A DNA stretch of 16,254 bases from Bacteroidales bacterium UBA5537 (GTDB lineage Bacteria; Bacteroidota; Bacteroidia; Bacteroidales; Lentimicrobiaceae): positions 1-16,254 of the forward strand of contig DINP01000044.1 of the NCBI GenBank assembly GCA_002426025.1, given 5' to 3'. A program made the translations under genes and the position numbers. How positions within the stretch are numbered: position 1 is the first letter of the stretch; each line of letters begins with the position of its first letter. Positions 1-8,164 of the stretch are shown piece by piece. The notes below the pieces were generated by a model that searched no databases, was not told the origin of the DNA, and was given only the letters and a program-made list of their open reading frames with translations.

Positions 1-840
1 GAGAATATCCCTGAGTCGGGTATCTTTACAAACTACTTCAACCTTCATGCTATCAACTAGGTTCACTGCAAGGTAATAGGATGTTGAGGTTACAAAATAA
101 AGCCAATAGGAAGATATCCTGGGGCTGATAAACGGGACGGTCCAGATGTGTCTGTTCAAACCTCTTACCTCTGCATACTGAAGTAACATTTGTTTGTAGG
201 TAAGGATTTCTGAGCCTCCGATATCAAATGTTTGATCAAAGGTTGCAGTATTCAGCATGCATCCGGTCAGGTATTTTGTTATATTACCTACTGCAATGGG
301 TTGACATAGCGTATTTACCCACAACGGAGCTATCAGAAATGGCATTTTTTCCATCAGGTCCCTTATTATTTCAAATGAAGCACTTCCACTGCCGACAATA
401 ATACCTGCTCTTAATACGGTAACATGTTTTCCTGAGTTTCTCAGGATATCCTCCACATCTTTTCGTGATTGCAGATGACGCGACAATTTATCGGAATTGG
501 AAATCCCGCTCAGGTAAATAATTTGCCTGCAATTGGTTTGCCTGATGAAATCAGCAAAATTCTGTGCGGATCTGGCCTCTTCCTTCATAAATTCCTTGAT
601 AGAAGTTGACATGGAATGAATCAGGAAGAATGCAACATCAATCTCAATTGAATGATAGGTTTCAGGTACTGGATTTAGGAGATCAGCTTCAATACCGCTG
701 AATCCTGTCAGTGTCTGCTCAGCATCCATTAGGCGTTCAAGATTCCTGACCAAACACACTACTTCATGCCCATCGTCAAGCAGTTGATGCAGTAATCTTT
801 TCCCTATATATCCGGTACTTCCGGTAAGCAAAACTTTCAT
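1..840 (-). CDS. Atypical SDR / NAD(P)-binding epimerase-like protein (3' end off window)
   Basis: The 280 visible codons read without a stop from an ATG at 840 to the left edge, so the C-terminus is missing. The N-terminus has a Rossmann nucleotide-binding motif, GSTGYIG at residues 7-13, after a hydrophobic beta strand (VLLT). A region at about residues 67-78 (IEIDVAFFLIHSM) resembles the D-x-x-x-x-L-x-H-S-M element I recall from the large NmrA-like SDR proteins that carry a DUF2867 domain, which usually run to about 450-500 residues. A YLSGIS strand lies near residue 109, and the classical SDR YxxxK pair is not obvious, fitting an atypical SDR. A redox or isomerase role on an unknown substrate is inferred; no substrate can be named. 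It lies 81 bases downstream of the cytochrome gene on the same strand, with no clear promoter in the gap, so co-transcription is plausible. Confidence 0.8.
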   Translation of the reverse strand, partial: MKVLLTGSTGYIGKRLLHQLLDDGHEVVCLVRNLERLMDAEQTLTGFSGIEADLLNPVPETYHSIEIDVAFFLIHSMSTSIKEFMKEEARSAQNFADFIRQTNCRQIIYLSGISNSDKLSRHLQSRKDVEDILRNSGKHVTVLRAGIIVGSGSASFEIIRDLMEKMPFLIAPLWVNTLCQPIAVGNITKYLTGCMLNTATFDQTFDIGGSEILTYKQMLLQYAEVRGLNRHIWTVPFISPRISSYWLYFVTSTSYYLAVNLVDSMKVEVVCKDTRLRDIL

Positions 841-921
841 CAGCCAATTGCATATTTATTTTGTGATACAACAATAACAGGCTGAAAAACCCAGTTATCC
901 TCTCCTGAATTAAAGCTCTTT

Positions 922-2421
922 TTACTCATATAACACCTTATGGCATTCCGAGCAGAAAGCGGTTTTCCATGTTCCTCTTATCCCCACCGGATGAACATAA
1001 TCTAAACTTGTATTGATAGGTGCAGAAGTGATATTTCCGGTAGGACCTTGTGCTATGATGGTATGACATATATTGCAATCCCTTGAAATGGTTTCGCCGG
1101 CAGAAGTCTTGTGTCTGTCCGAATGACAGCGGAAACATCCATCAGATTCTAAATGGCCGATATGATTAAGGTATTGAGTGGCATCGGCCCGCATATCCGG
1201 AAAAGCGTTCAGTTTATACTCTCCCTGTATAACTTCTATAGCCTTATTAATCCTCAACTCTTCTTTTTTAACTACTTCAGGGTGTTGATCCATATAAAAA
1301 GAGAGTACAACATCTTTGATGTACTTCATTGCAGAATCCTTGTCGGTATAAGGTATTTTCAATGCCTCCATTGCAGCTTTTTTTATATAAGGTATATCTT
1401 TGGGGAATAAACCTGAAATCAATGCATTGTCAATATAATCAGGAGCAGACTTATATAAATGAGAAGGTCGGTTATGACAATCCATACAATCCATGCTTCG
1501 AGTGTCGAGTGTATCGAGGGCAATTTTGTCGAGCGGATTATCTTCATCCATAAAGATTTTTACTTCACCCGTTTTAAGGTTGGTAAGTTTTACCCAGGGT
1601 ATGCTTTCGCGGTTTTTGTCATCGGAAACATATTCGATTTTGAAATCCTTATTAATATGCCAGTGTATACCTTCAGTAAGACCCATAGGGCTGAATTCAG
1701 GTCCGATTTTCATTAAAAGGGAAATATTCCACTCCGTATTGGCTGAATCAGTAAGATATGAGCGTTGACTGCGAAGTTTACGTGCGTAAAACTTTTCTGG
1801 CCAGTGGCATTTTTCACAAGTTTCACGGGCTGGCCTGAGGTTGTGTATCGGAGTAGCAATTGGCCTTGGATATTTGTTAAAGAGCACGGAATAGACCTGA
1901 TATAAACCCGACATTTTTGATCTGATATACCAGTCAGCGCCTTCACCTACATGACATTCAACGCAGGTAACTCTTGCATGGGCAGAATGCTGATATGTAA
2001 CATATTCAGGCTCCATCACCTTATGACATAATTTTCCGCAAAACTCGACTGATTCAGTATACTGAAATGCCTGGTAACTGCCCATTGATGATATTACTAT
2101 CAAAACCATGGTAATTAATACTATTTTAAAAACACTAGCTCGATGTTTAGGCTGATTGAAGTCTAATACAGGCCAGGCTCCTTCGTGTTGCTGAGCCCCG
2201 ACATTTTTACGAATCCTGAAAACTATTCCAAGTGGGATAAGTATTAAGCCAAGGACCAGAAATGCAGGCAGAATAATATAAATATATAAGCCTAAGTACG
2301 AATTGCTTTGTTCTGAAAATATTGAAAACAGAAACAATATCAGGATTAGAAACAGACTATTGGCAACCAGGATAAAACCTGTTAGGCTAAGCCAATTGTA
2401 AAGATTTTTTGGTGCTTTCAT
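922..2421 (-). CDS. Heptaheme NapC/NirT-family inner-membrane cytochrome c (ImcH-like)
   Basis: This 499-residue protein has three hydrophobic segments (about 11-35, 42-68 and 98-119). Positively charged stretches between the second and third (RIRK, KHR) place the C-terminal domain in the periplasm. Seven heme-attachment motifs follow: C128-GKL-C132-H133, CVECH at 153, CEKCH at 202, CMDCH at 312, CFRCH at 429, CNICH at 449 and CSECH at 490. The first has three residues between the cysteines (CX3CH) and is followed by VMEPEY, a pattern typical of the large NapC/NirT-like cytochromes. Size, three membrane spans and seven hemes match my recollection of ImcH of Geobacter, a quinol-oxidising cytochrome used with higher-potential acceptors. 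The family moves electrons from menaquinol to periplasmic redox partners; that function is inferred here. No terminal reductase lies in the window. Upstream is a 254-base gap with no convincing promoter, so either independent or read-through transcription is possible. Confidence 0.88.
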   Translation of the reverse strand: MKAPKNLYNWLSLTGFILVANSLFLILILFLFSIFSEQSNSYLGLYIYIILPAFLVLGLILIPLGIVFRIRKNVGAQQHEGAWPVLDFNQPKHRASVFKIVLITMVLIVISSMGSYQAFQYTESVEFCGKLCHKVMEPEYVTYQHSAHARVTCVECHVGEGADWYIRSKMSGLYQVYSVLFNKYPRPIATPIHNLRPARETCEKCHWPEKFYARKLRSQRSYLTDSANTEWNISLLMKIGPEFSPMGLTEGIHWHINKDFKIEYVSDDKNRESIPWVKLTNLKTGEVKIFMDEDNPLDKIALDTLDTRSMDCMDCHNRPSHLYKSAPDYIDNALISGLFPKDIPYIKKAAMEALKIPYTDKDSAMKYIKDVVLSFYMDQHPEVVKKEELRINKAIEVIQGEYKLNAFPDMRADATQYLNHIGHLESDGCFRCHSDRHKTSAGETISRDCNICHTIIAQGPTGNITSAPINTSLDYVHPVGIRGTWKTAFCSECHKVLYE

Positions 2422-2675
2422 AGGCTTGTTTTTAAGGTAATTAGATTTATCGCTACGTAAAGATAATTATAAATCTATATATATACATATGCCGGACGTG
2501 ATAATAGATTATTTAGGATTATTCCAGATAAGAAGAATTGAATACCTGGATAATGATATAATGGGACAATGGAAGAGGATAGATTGAGTAGATAACTACT
2601 GAGAATTTCCCATATTTGGGTAAAAAAAATCCCTAGCAATTACCAGAGATATTTATTTATTCAATCAGGACAAGT
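2422..2675. other. Intergenic gap, AT-rich, no gene seen
   Basis: This 254-base gap lies between the 122-residue hypothetical gene and the cytochrome gene, both on the minus strand. It is AT-rich, with a run of alternating TA around 2475-2490. On the minus strand a near match to the Bacteroidota -7 element (TATCTTTA, about 2456-2463) lacks a TTG at the expected distance upstream. A weak 4-bp stem (CCCA/TGGG, 2609-2620) lies beside an A-run, but the order of stem and T-run is wrong for a minus-strand terminator. I see no ORF of note and no RNA gene. Confidence 0.5.
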
Positions 2676-3044
2676 CTATTCAAATCTGCGATGCCAGGCC
2701 GAAGTTGCATCCTTAATTTCTTCGTCGCGGACCCAGTATTGGTCAACGATCTCAGATTTTTGTTGTTCCCAGTAGGCTGGCGAAACCCTTTCACCGTCGC
2801 GGGTTTTTAAGGCCATTTCATACACGGATATTACCGGGTTAAATACCAGGTCGGTTACCCCAATGGTAAAAGTCGAAACTGTAGTTTCATCTTCTTTTTT
2901 GTCTTCGGTTGTCAACACCTCAAAACCGTTAAAGGTCAGCAGGTCTTTCAGAAACTCAACACGATTGGCCGAAGCACCCTTTTCAACTATGGTGCAACGT
3001 GTTCCGTCTATTTCTTCAACGATATGTTTGGCTTGTAAGGACAT
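2676..3044 (-). CDS. Conserved-looking hypothetical protein, 122 aa, downstream of nuoN
   Basis: This is a small soluble, acidic protein with no signal peptide, no membrane segment, one cysteine (residue 17) and no cofactor motif that I recognise. Its composition is that of a folded cytoplasmic protein: an N-terminal charged stretch (MSLQAKHIVEEIDG), a hydrophobic beta-like core (TFTIGVTDLVFNPVISVYEM, about residues 58-77) and a Trp/Tyr-rich C-terminus (PAYW, DQYWV, AWHRRFE). I have a vague memory of similar Bacteroidota proteins of this size next to nuo genes, but no function to offer. It follows nuoN by 114 bases on the same strand and has its own candidate promoter in that gap, so it may be expressed separately as well as with complex I. 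Its position suggests a complex I accessory role, which is inference only. Confidence 0.75.
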   Translation of the reverse strand: MSLQAKHIVEEIDGTRCTIVEKGASANRVEFLKDLLTFNGFEVLTTEDKKEDETTVSTFTIGVTDLVFNPVISVYEMALKTRDGERVSPAYWEQQKSEIVDQYWVRDEEIKDATSAWHRRFE

Positions 3045-3098
3045 AATTAAGAAGTTAAAAACTAATAGTTAATAGTTTAAAGATCAAAGTAAAAAGCT

Positions 3099-3130
3099 CA
3101 AAGTTAGCATCTTCAATCCGAAATCTTCAA
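3099..3130 (-). promoter_or_regulatory. Candidate Bacteroidota-type promoter for the 122-aa hypothetical gene
   Basis: On the minus strand TTG (3130-3128) is followed after 21 bases by TAACTTTG (3106-3099), an exact match to the TAnnTTTG -7 element with a -33 TTG at allowed spacing (17-23). A start of transcription near 3092 would give a leader of about 48 bases before the ATG at 3044. The match sits partly in the short repeats of this gap, so chance is possible. Confidence 0.42.
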
Positions 3131-3159
3131 TCCGCAATCGGAAGTCGGAAATCCGCAAT
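3109..3159. repeat. Short degenerate direct repeats (ATCTTCAATCCG / TCCGCAAT type)
   Basis: The 12-mer ATCTTCAATCCG occurs at 3109-3120 and 3123-3134. TCCGCAAT occurs at 3131-3138 and 3152-3159, with TCGGAA variants between them. The last copy reaches the nuoN stop codon. Such low-complexity AATCCG-type runs are something I recall from Bacteroidota intergenic DNA. No ORF or hairpin of note is formed. Confidence 0.6.
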
Positions 3160-4583
3160 TAAAAAAGGCCTACACTCAGATTGTTAATCATCTCATACAC
3201 CTGGCTCCAGAAACCGATTACCACAATACCAACTGCACTCAGTAATAGACCTGCACGGGTCATATTGTCGCTGCGGAAAAAGGCGATAGGCTCGTCTGAT
3301 TTGTTGATAAACATTGCTTTTACAACCATCAGATAGTAATACAATGAAACGGTTGCATTTAAAACGGCGATAAAAACCAGCCAGTAATATCCGGCCGAAG
3401 CTGCTGAGGTAAACAGGAAAAATTTACCAAAGAACCCAGCTACCGGAGGAATTCCGGCCAGTGAAAACATCGCCAGCATCATCAACAGGCTGAGTCTGGG
3501 GTTGGTGCGGTACAATCCGTTGTAATCGCTCATTTCAACTTTTCCGGTTACCGCTTCGATAGCTGAAACTACGCCGAAAGCACCAAGGTTAGAGAAGATA
3601 TATACGAGCACAAAGTAAATTACCGAAGTCATTCCCATCTGGCTACCGGCCATCATACCGAGCAGGATAAATCCGGCTTGTGCAATGGACGAGAAAGCAA
3701 GAAAGCGTTTCATATTTTTCTGTCTCAGGGCGAAGAGGTTACCTACTACCATCGTCAGAACTGAGATGATGTAAAGTACATTCTGCCAAACTTCGATAAG
3801 CTGGAAAAAGACTTTATAAAGAATCAGTATCAGGATAAATGAAGCTGCCCCTTTTGAAATTACAGAGAAATAAGAAGTTACGTTTACCGGTGAACCTTCA
3901 TACACATCGGCTGTCCATAAGTGGAATGGAACCAGAGAGATTTTGAAGGCCATACCTGAAAAGAAAAACAGAAAAGCAAGTACCTGCATTGGGGCAGCGC
4001 CAAAGCTGGCAGCAACATCGGTAAAATAGATACTTCCGGTTGATCCATAAATCAGCGATAAGCCAAACAGCAGTATTCCCGATGAAAGCGCGGAAGAGAG
4101 AATGAGTTTAACACCAGCTTCTGCCGATTTGGTCTGATGATGTGTGTAAGCTGCCAACGCTGCCATAGGAATGGTTGCTGTTTCGAGGCCAAGGTAAAAC
4201 ATCAGGAAATCGCCCGACGAAATCATGAAGTACATCCCGGCAAGGGTAGAGAACATCAGTACGAAATACTCGCTCATCTTTTCCCTGTTTTCGGGCTTCA
4301 TAATCCAGGTGTAGGATTGCAACATGATAATGAATACACCGATATTCAGCACATTCTTCATCATATTGATCAGGGGTGTTGACCTAAACATGCCCCCGAA
4401 AAGTGTTCCTTCGGGTGCCGGCAAAAAACCGACAATGATATGGATGATGAACAGAACCATGGCAACCGGAATAATCCACGGTTTTTGCGTGGGCTTCAGG
4501 TTGAGGTCAACAATCAGCAGGATAAGTGCGATAAGCACGAGCATTATTTCGTGCCGCATAAGTAAGAAGTCGTTGATGGTCAT
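3159..4583 (-). CDS. nuoN: NADH-quinone oxidoreductase subunit N
   Basis: NuoN is one of the three antiporter-like, proton-translocating subunits in the membrane arm of complex I. The 474 residues are near the family's usual length and form about 14 hydrophobic segments. Residues expected for ion translocation are present: E134 in LGLETATIP (TM5), K214 in MAFKISLVPFHLW (TM7), K244 in VISKGAAS (TM8) and K387 in VAGFFGKFF (TM12). It is the last nuo gene of the operon, 74 bases after nuoM; that gap contains only short CCGG inverted repeats. Unlike NuoM in this operon, it retains the TM7 lysine. Confidence 0.97.
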   Translation of the reverse strand: MTINDFLLMRHEIMLVLIALILLIVDLNLKPTQKPWIIPVAMVLFIIHIIVGFLPAPEGTLFGGMFRSTPLINMMKNVLNIGVFIIMLQSYTWIMKPENREKMSEYFVLMFSTLAGMYFMISSGDFLMFYLGLETATIPMAALAAYTHHQTKSAEAGVKLILSSALSSGILLFGLSLIYGSTGSIYFTDVAASFGAAPMQVLAFLFFFSGMAFKISLVPFHLWTADVYEGSPVNVTSYFSVISKGAASFILILILYKVFFQLIEVWQNVLYIISVLTMVVGNLFALRQKNMKRFLAFSSIAQAGFILLGMMAGSQMGMTSVIYFVLVYIFSNLGAFGVVSAIEAVTGKVEMSDYNGLYRTNPRLSLLMMLAMFSLAGIPPVAGFFGKFFLFTSAASAGYYWLVFIAVLNATVSLYYYLMVVKAMFINKSDEPIAFFRSDNMTRAGLLLSAVGIVVIGFWSQVYEMINNLSVGLF

Positions 4584-4657
4584 ACTGCCAAAATCTAAAA
4601 GTTTTTATTTAAGCGGTTTCCCGGATGATATTTCCGGTTGTTCGCGGGTAAATCCAA

Positions 4658-6178
4658 CTAAAACAGGCTTACAAACTGAAAGCCGGTGATTGAAATTTTA
4701 TCTACAATAGGCCCCAGACTGACGTTAATCATATCGGAAAGCCAGAGTGGTGCAATACCAATGGCTGCAATTGCAATTACCAGTGTAACGGTTGAAAGGC
4801 GTTCGTGCCATTTTGCGTCTTCAAGATGCAGGTAATGATCGTCCTTGATGGGACCGAGCAATAGAATACCAACCACACGAAGAATATAAACCGCGGTAAT
4901 AACAATACTTGAAATGGCCATTATTGTGAGAATTCTGTGGAAGGAATCGGTATGCTGGAAAGCACCAAAAAATATGGTCATTTCAGCAACGAAACCACTT
5001 AATCCCGGAAGGCCTAAAGAAGCCAGACCGGCAATAACGTAAACCACTCCGAGGAAAGGCATCACTTTCATCAGTCCGCCCATTTCGTTGATCATTCGGG
5101 TGTGAGTCCGCCCATAAATCATCCCGATAAGTGCGAAGAAGAGTGCTGTCATCAAACCATGGGAGATCATCTGTAGAATGGCGCCGTTGAAAGCGGTTTG
5201 ATTCATCATCAGCACGGCAAACAGTACGAGTCCACAGTGGCTTACCGATGAATAGGCATTGATGTATTTAAGGTCTTTTTGCCAGATGGCACCAAATGCA
5301 CCGTAAACCACACTGATAGAAGTTAGCAGTAGGAAAATCCAGGCTTGTTCCTGTGCTGCTTCAGGCATCAGGAAAATAGCAACGCGGAATGCACCATAGC
5401 CTCCGAGTTTCATTAGTACACCGGCGTGGAGCATTGAAACAGCAGTAGGGGCCGAGGCATGACCATCAGGCGACCAGGTGTGGAAGGGGAAGAGTGCGCC
5501 CAGAATCCCGAAACCAATAAAGGTAAATGGGAAGAGGAAGCGCTGCATTTCGATGGGTATGGTGATTTTTGAGATTTCAAGCAGGTTCCAGGTAAGTTGT
5601 CCACCCGATGGGGCTGAATAGAAATAGATGCCCAACAGACCGACCATCAGCAGGGCAGAGCCACCCATCAACATCAGGGTGAGTTTCATTGCAGAGTATT
5701 CCTTCGGCCCTGATCCCCAGATGCCAATAAGCAGGTACATCGGGATAACCGCGACTTCGTAGAAAAGGAACATAGTAAAAAGGTCAATCGAGATAAAGAA
5801 CCCGAAAACCCCGGTGGCAAGTAATATCAGGGAGATAAAGAATTCGCGGCTCAGGAAATCCATGTTCCATGAAGCGAAAATTCCGGCAAAAACCACAATG
5901 GCAGTAAGCAGGATCATGGCCACCGAAATGCCGTCAACACCAATAGCATAGTGAATGTTGAGCGATGGAAACCATAAGGCATCATAGGTAAACAGCATTT
6001 CGGCCGTGTTACCTGCATTGCGTTCGCCAAGGTACATAAACACCAGTATGGCAGCCAGAATAAGCTGAATGCTCATCCCGACAGCAGACACAAGCCTGGT
6101 CTGTTTCATGTTTTTGGTGAACCCGATGGCCAGGGTAGTCAGAACCGGGATCAGGACAAAGAGTGTGAGTATGTTCAT
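4658..6178 (-). CDS. nuoM: NADH-quinone oxidoreductase subunit M (TM7 lysine absent)
   Basis: NuoM is the middle antiporter-like subunit of the complex I membrane arm. The 506 residues form about 14 membrane helices and show the family pattern FHTWSPDGH (232-240), HAGVLMKLGGYG (251-262) and ASLGLPGLSGF (386-396). E141 (FYEVAVIP), K257 and E399 occupy the places of E. coli NuoM E144, K265 and E407. The odd feature is at the place of the essential TM7 lysine (E. coli K234): the sequence reads GFGILGALFPFHTW, giving leucine (L226), while the spacings to K257 (31) and E399 (173) equal those of E. coli as I recall them. NuoL and NuoN of the same operon keep their TM7 lysines. The gene lies 16 bases after nuoL. 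The identity is firm, but the effect of the missing lysine on pumping is not known. Confidence 0.97.
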   Translation of the reverse strand: MNILTLFVLIPVLTTLAIGFTKNMKQTRLVSAVGMSIQLILAAILVFMYLGERNAGNTAEMLFTYDALWFPSLNIHYAIGVDGISVAMILLTAIVVFAGIFASWNMDFLSREFFISLILLATGVFGFFISIDLFTMFLFYEVAVIPMYLLIGIWGSGPKEYSAMKLTLMLMGGSALLMVGLLGIYFYSAPSGGQLTWNLLEISKITIPIEMQRFLFPFTFIGFGILGALFPFHTWSPDGHASAPTAVSMLHAGVLMKLGGYGAFRVAIFLMPEAAQEQAWIFLLLTSISVVYGAFGAIWQKDLKYINAYSSVSHCGLVLFAVLMMNQTAFNGAILQMISHGLMTALFFALIGMIYGRTHTRMINEMGGLMKVMPFLGVVYVIAGLASLGLPGLSGFVAEMTIFFGAFQHTDSFHRILTIMAISSIVITAVYILRVVGILLLGPIKDDHYLHLEDAKWHERLSTVTLVIAIAAIGIAPLWLSDMINVSLGPIVDKISITGFQFVSLF

Positions 6179-6194
6179 AGTTCGATGCTTTTCT

Positions 6195-8111
6195 TTACCA
6201 CAGATAAATAAATATGATTACCAGAGCAATTGTTCCGGAAACAAAAACAAACCCGTACTGTTGAATGCGCCCGCTCTGGAAACCTTTGATAAGGTACGCC
6301 GAACGCTCAATAACACGTGCGATAAGGTTCATAAAACCATCCACAATATGGCGGTCGAACCATGCAACCGGGCGCGAAATGTAGTTGAAGATGATCTTTT
6401 TAGTTACAAAGAGATATACTTCATCCATATAGAACTTGTGATATGCCCAGTTGTAAAAATATCCGAAACCAGTTGCTAGTCGCTGTGGAATTTCCGTTTG
6501 TTTGCGGTACATGATGGTTGCAATGGCAATACCCAGCAATCCAATCAGAACCGATGGGATGGCTACAGCGTATTCTATGTGCGCCTCAAATGGCATTCCA
6601 TCGCTGGTAACCAGCTCGTGAAACGGCAGATAACCTGCGAAAATAGATCCGAAAGCCAGTATCAGCAGTGGAATGGTCATGGTAGCCGGAGCTTCGTGTG
6701 GGGTGTGATGATAGTGGGTTTCTTTGCCCCAGAAAATGCTGAAATAGAGCCTGAACATATAGAAGGCGGTAAGGCCTGCTACGGCAAACTCAATAATAAA
6801 CAGCGGCATATTGTGATGGAAAGCGGCAGTCAGAATTTCGTCCTTGCTGAAAAATCCCGAAAGGAAAGGAATCCCGGCAATGGTAAGACAGGCAATCAGG
6901 AAGGTGATATGGGTTATCGGCATATACTTTCGCAAACCGCCCATATCTTTCATGTCGTTGCTGTGAACTGCATGGATAATAGCCCCGGCTCCAAGAAACA
7001 ACAAGGCTTTAAACATAGCATGGGTAAACAGATGGAAATTACCGGCCATAAAACCAAGTCCATCGTGTCCGCCATAGCCCGAAACGCCAAGCGCCAGCAT
7101 CATATATCCGATTTGCGACATAGTTGAATAGGCCAGTACCCGTTTTATATCGGTTTGTGTACAGGCGATAATGGCGGCAAAGAGCGAACTGAATCCTCCA
7201 ACCCAGGCTACCACATGCAAAGCATCGGGAGCTGCCAGTGAATAAACCGGGAACAGTCGGGCAACGAGATAAACACCGGCCACAACCATAGTTGCCGCGT
7301 GAATAAGTGCCGAAACCGGTGTGGGACCTTCCATGGCATCGGGCAGCCAGATATGAAGCGGGAACATGGCCGATTTACCGGCTCCGCCCATAAATACCAG
7401 AATCAAAGCCCAGGTAATGCCGCTAAGGCCTAAAAATGCTGCTCCACCGACCTGTGTAATTGCAGGTCCGGTTGGGCTTACTAATGTCTGAAAATCAAAA
7501 GTATCCGTCATAAATGACAGCATCAGTATCCCGATAAGGAAACCCAGATCGGCAAACCGGGTAACGATAAATGCTTTTTTAGAAGCCGAAACAGCGCTCG
7601 GTTTCGTGTAATAAAATCCAATCAACAGGAAAGATGAAACACCCACCAGTTCCCAGAAAATATACATCTGGAAAATATTGGTAGCCAGCACCAACCCCAT
7701 CATCGAGAAGGTGAACAGCGAAAGAAATGAGAAGAAACGGGCAAATCCTACTTCACCTTTCATATAGCCAAGGCTGTAGATGTGCACCATAAACGATACA
7801 GTACTCACCACGATCAGCATCATTACCGAAATAGGGTCAATCAGCACTCCGAGGTTGACTGTCAACTTATCGCTGAAATGGATCCAGGTAGTTTCAAAAG
7901 CTTTGAGCGAAGTATAGCCCATTCCTTCAACATGGTCGGTCCAGAAATAGCGGATGGCCGTCATGTAGGAAAGTATGGTCACTACAAAAAGCCCGGTTGT
8001 TCCTATAAGCCCCGAAACGACCGGTTTGAATTTATGCCCTGTAAGTCCTGTAAACAGGAACAGTGCCAGTGGAATCAGCGGGATAAGCAATGTGTAAGTG
8101 TAATCTGTCAT
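6195..8111 (-). CDS. nuoL: NADH-quinone oxidoreductase subunit L
   Basis: NuoL is the distal antiporter-like subunit of complex I, related to Mrp antiporter subunit A. Its 638 residues fit the family and include the C-terminal extension with the long lateral helix and a final membrane anchor (about 621-638). Conserved elements are FWELVGVSSFLLIG with E154, GGAGKSAMFPLHIW with K246, DAMEGPTPVSALIHAATM with H271, and GIPFLSGFFSKDEIL with K423; these are the expected ion-channel residues. It starts 53 bases after the nuoK stop and ends 16 bases before nuoM. No truncation or frameshift is seen. Confidence 0.98.
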   Translation of the reverse strand: MTDYTYTLLIPLIPLALFLFTGLTGHKFKPVVSGLIGTTGLFVVTILSYMTAIRYFWTDHVEGMGYTSLKAFETTWIHFSDKLTVNLGVLIDPISVMMLIVVSTVSFMVHIYSLGYMKGEVGFARFFSFLSLFTFSMMGLVLATNIFQMYIFWELVGVSSFLLIGFYYTKPSAVSASKKAFIVTRFADLGFLIGILMLSFMTDTFDFQTLVSPTGPAITQVGGAAFLGLSGITWALILVFMGGAGKSAMFPLHIWLPDAMEGPTPVSALIHAATMVVAGVYLVARLFPVYSLAAPDALHVVAWVGGFSSLFAAIIACTQTDIKRVLAYSTMSQIGYMMLALGVSGYGGHDGLGFMAGNFHLFTHAMFKALLFLGAGAIIHAVHSNDMKDMGGLRKYMPITHITFLIACLTIAGIPFLSGFFSKDEILTAAFHHNMPLFIIEFAVAGLTAFYMFRLYFSIFWGKETHYHHTPHEAPATMTIPLLILAFGSIFAGYLPFHELVTSDGMPFEAHIEYAVAIPSVLIGLLGIAIATIMYRKQTEIPQRLATGFGYFYNWAYHKFYMDEVYLFVTKKIIFNYISRPVAWFDRHIVDGFMNLIARVIERSAYLIKGFQSGRIQQYGFVFVSGTIALVIIFIYLW

Positions 8112-8164
8112 AATGCTGTAGTCCTTTTGGTGTTCTTTCTTATGTTGAAACCCGGAATAATTCG

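Noticed and set aside
2609..2630. Hairpin-like CCCA/TGGG next to an A-run
   Set aside because: On the minus strand the T-run comes before the stem, not after it, and the stem is only 4 bp, so it is not a terminator for the flanking genes.
6498..7127. Plus-strand open frame of 209 codons
   Set aside because: It lies antisense to nuoL, which has full family signatures; the translated sequence has no recognisable domain. Other antisense frames within nuo genes (for example 9622-10146, 12263-12751) are rejected for the same reason.
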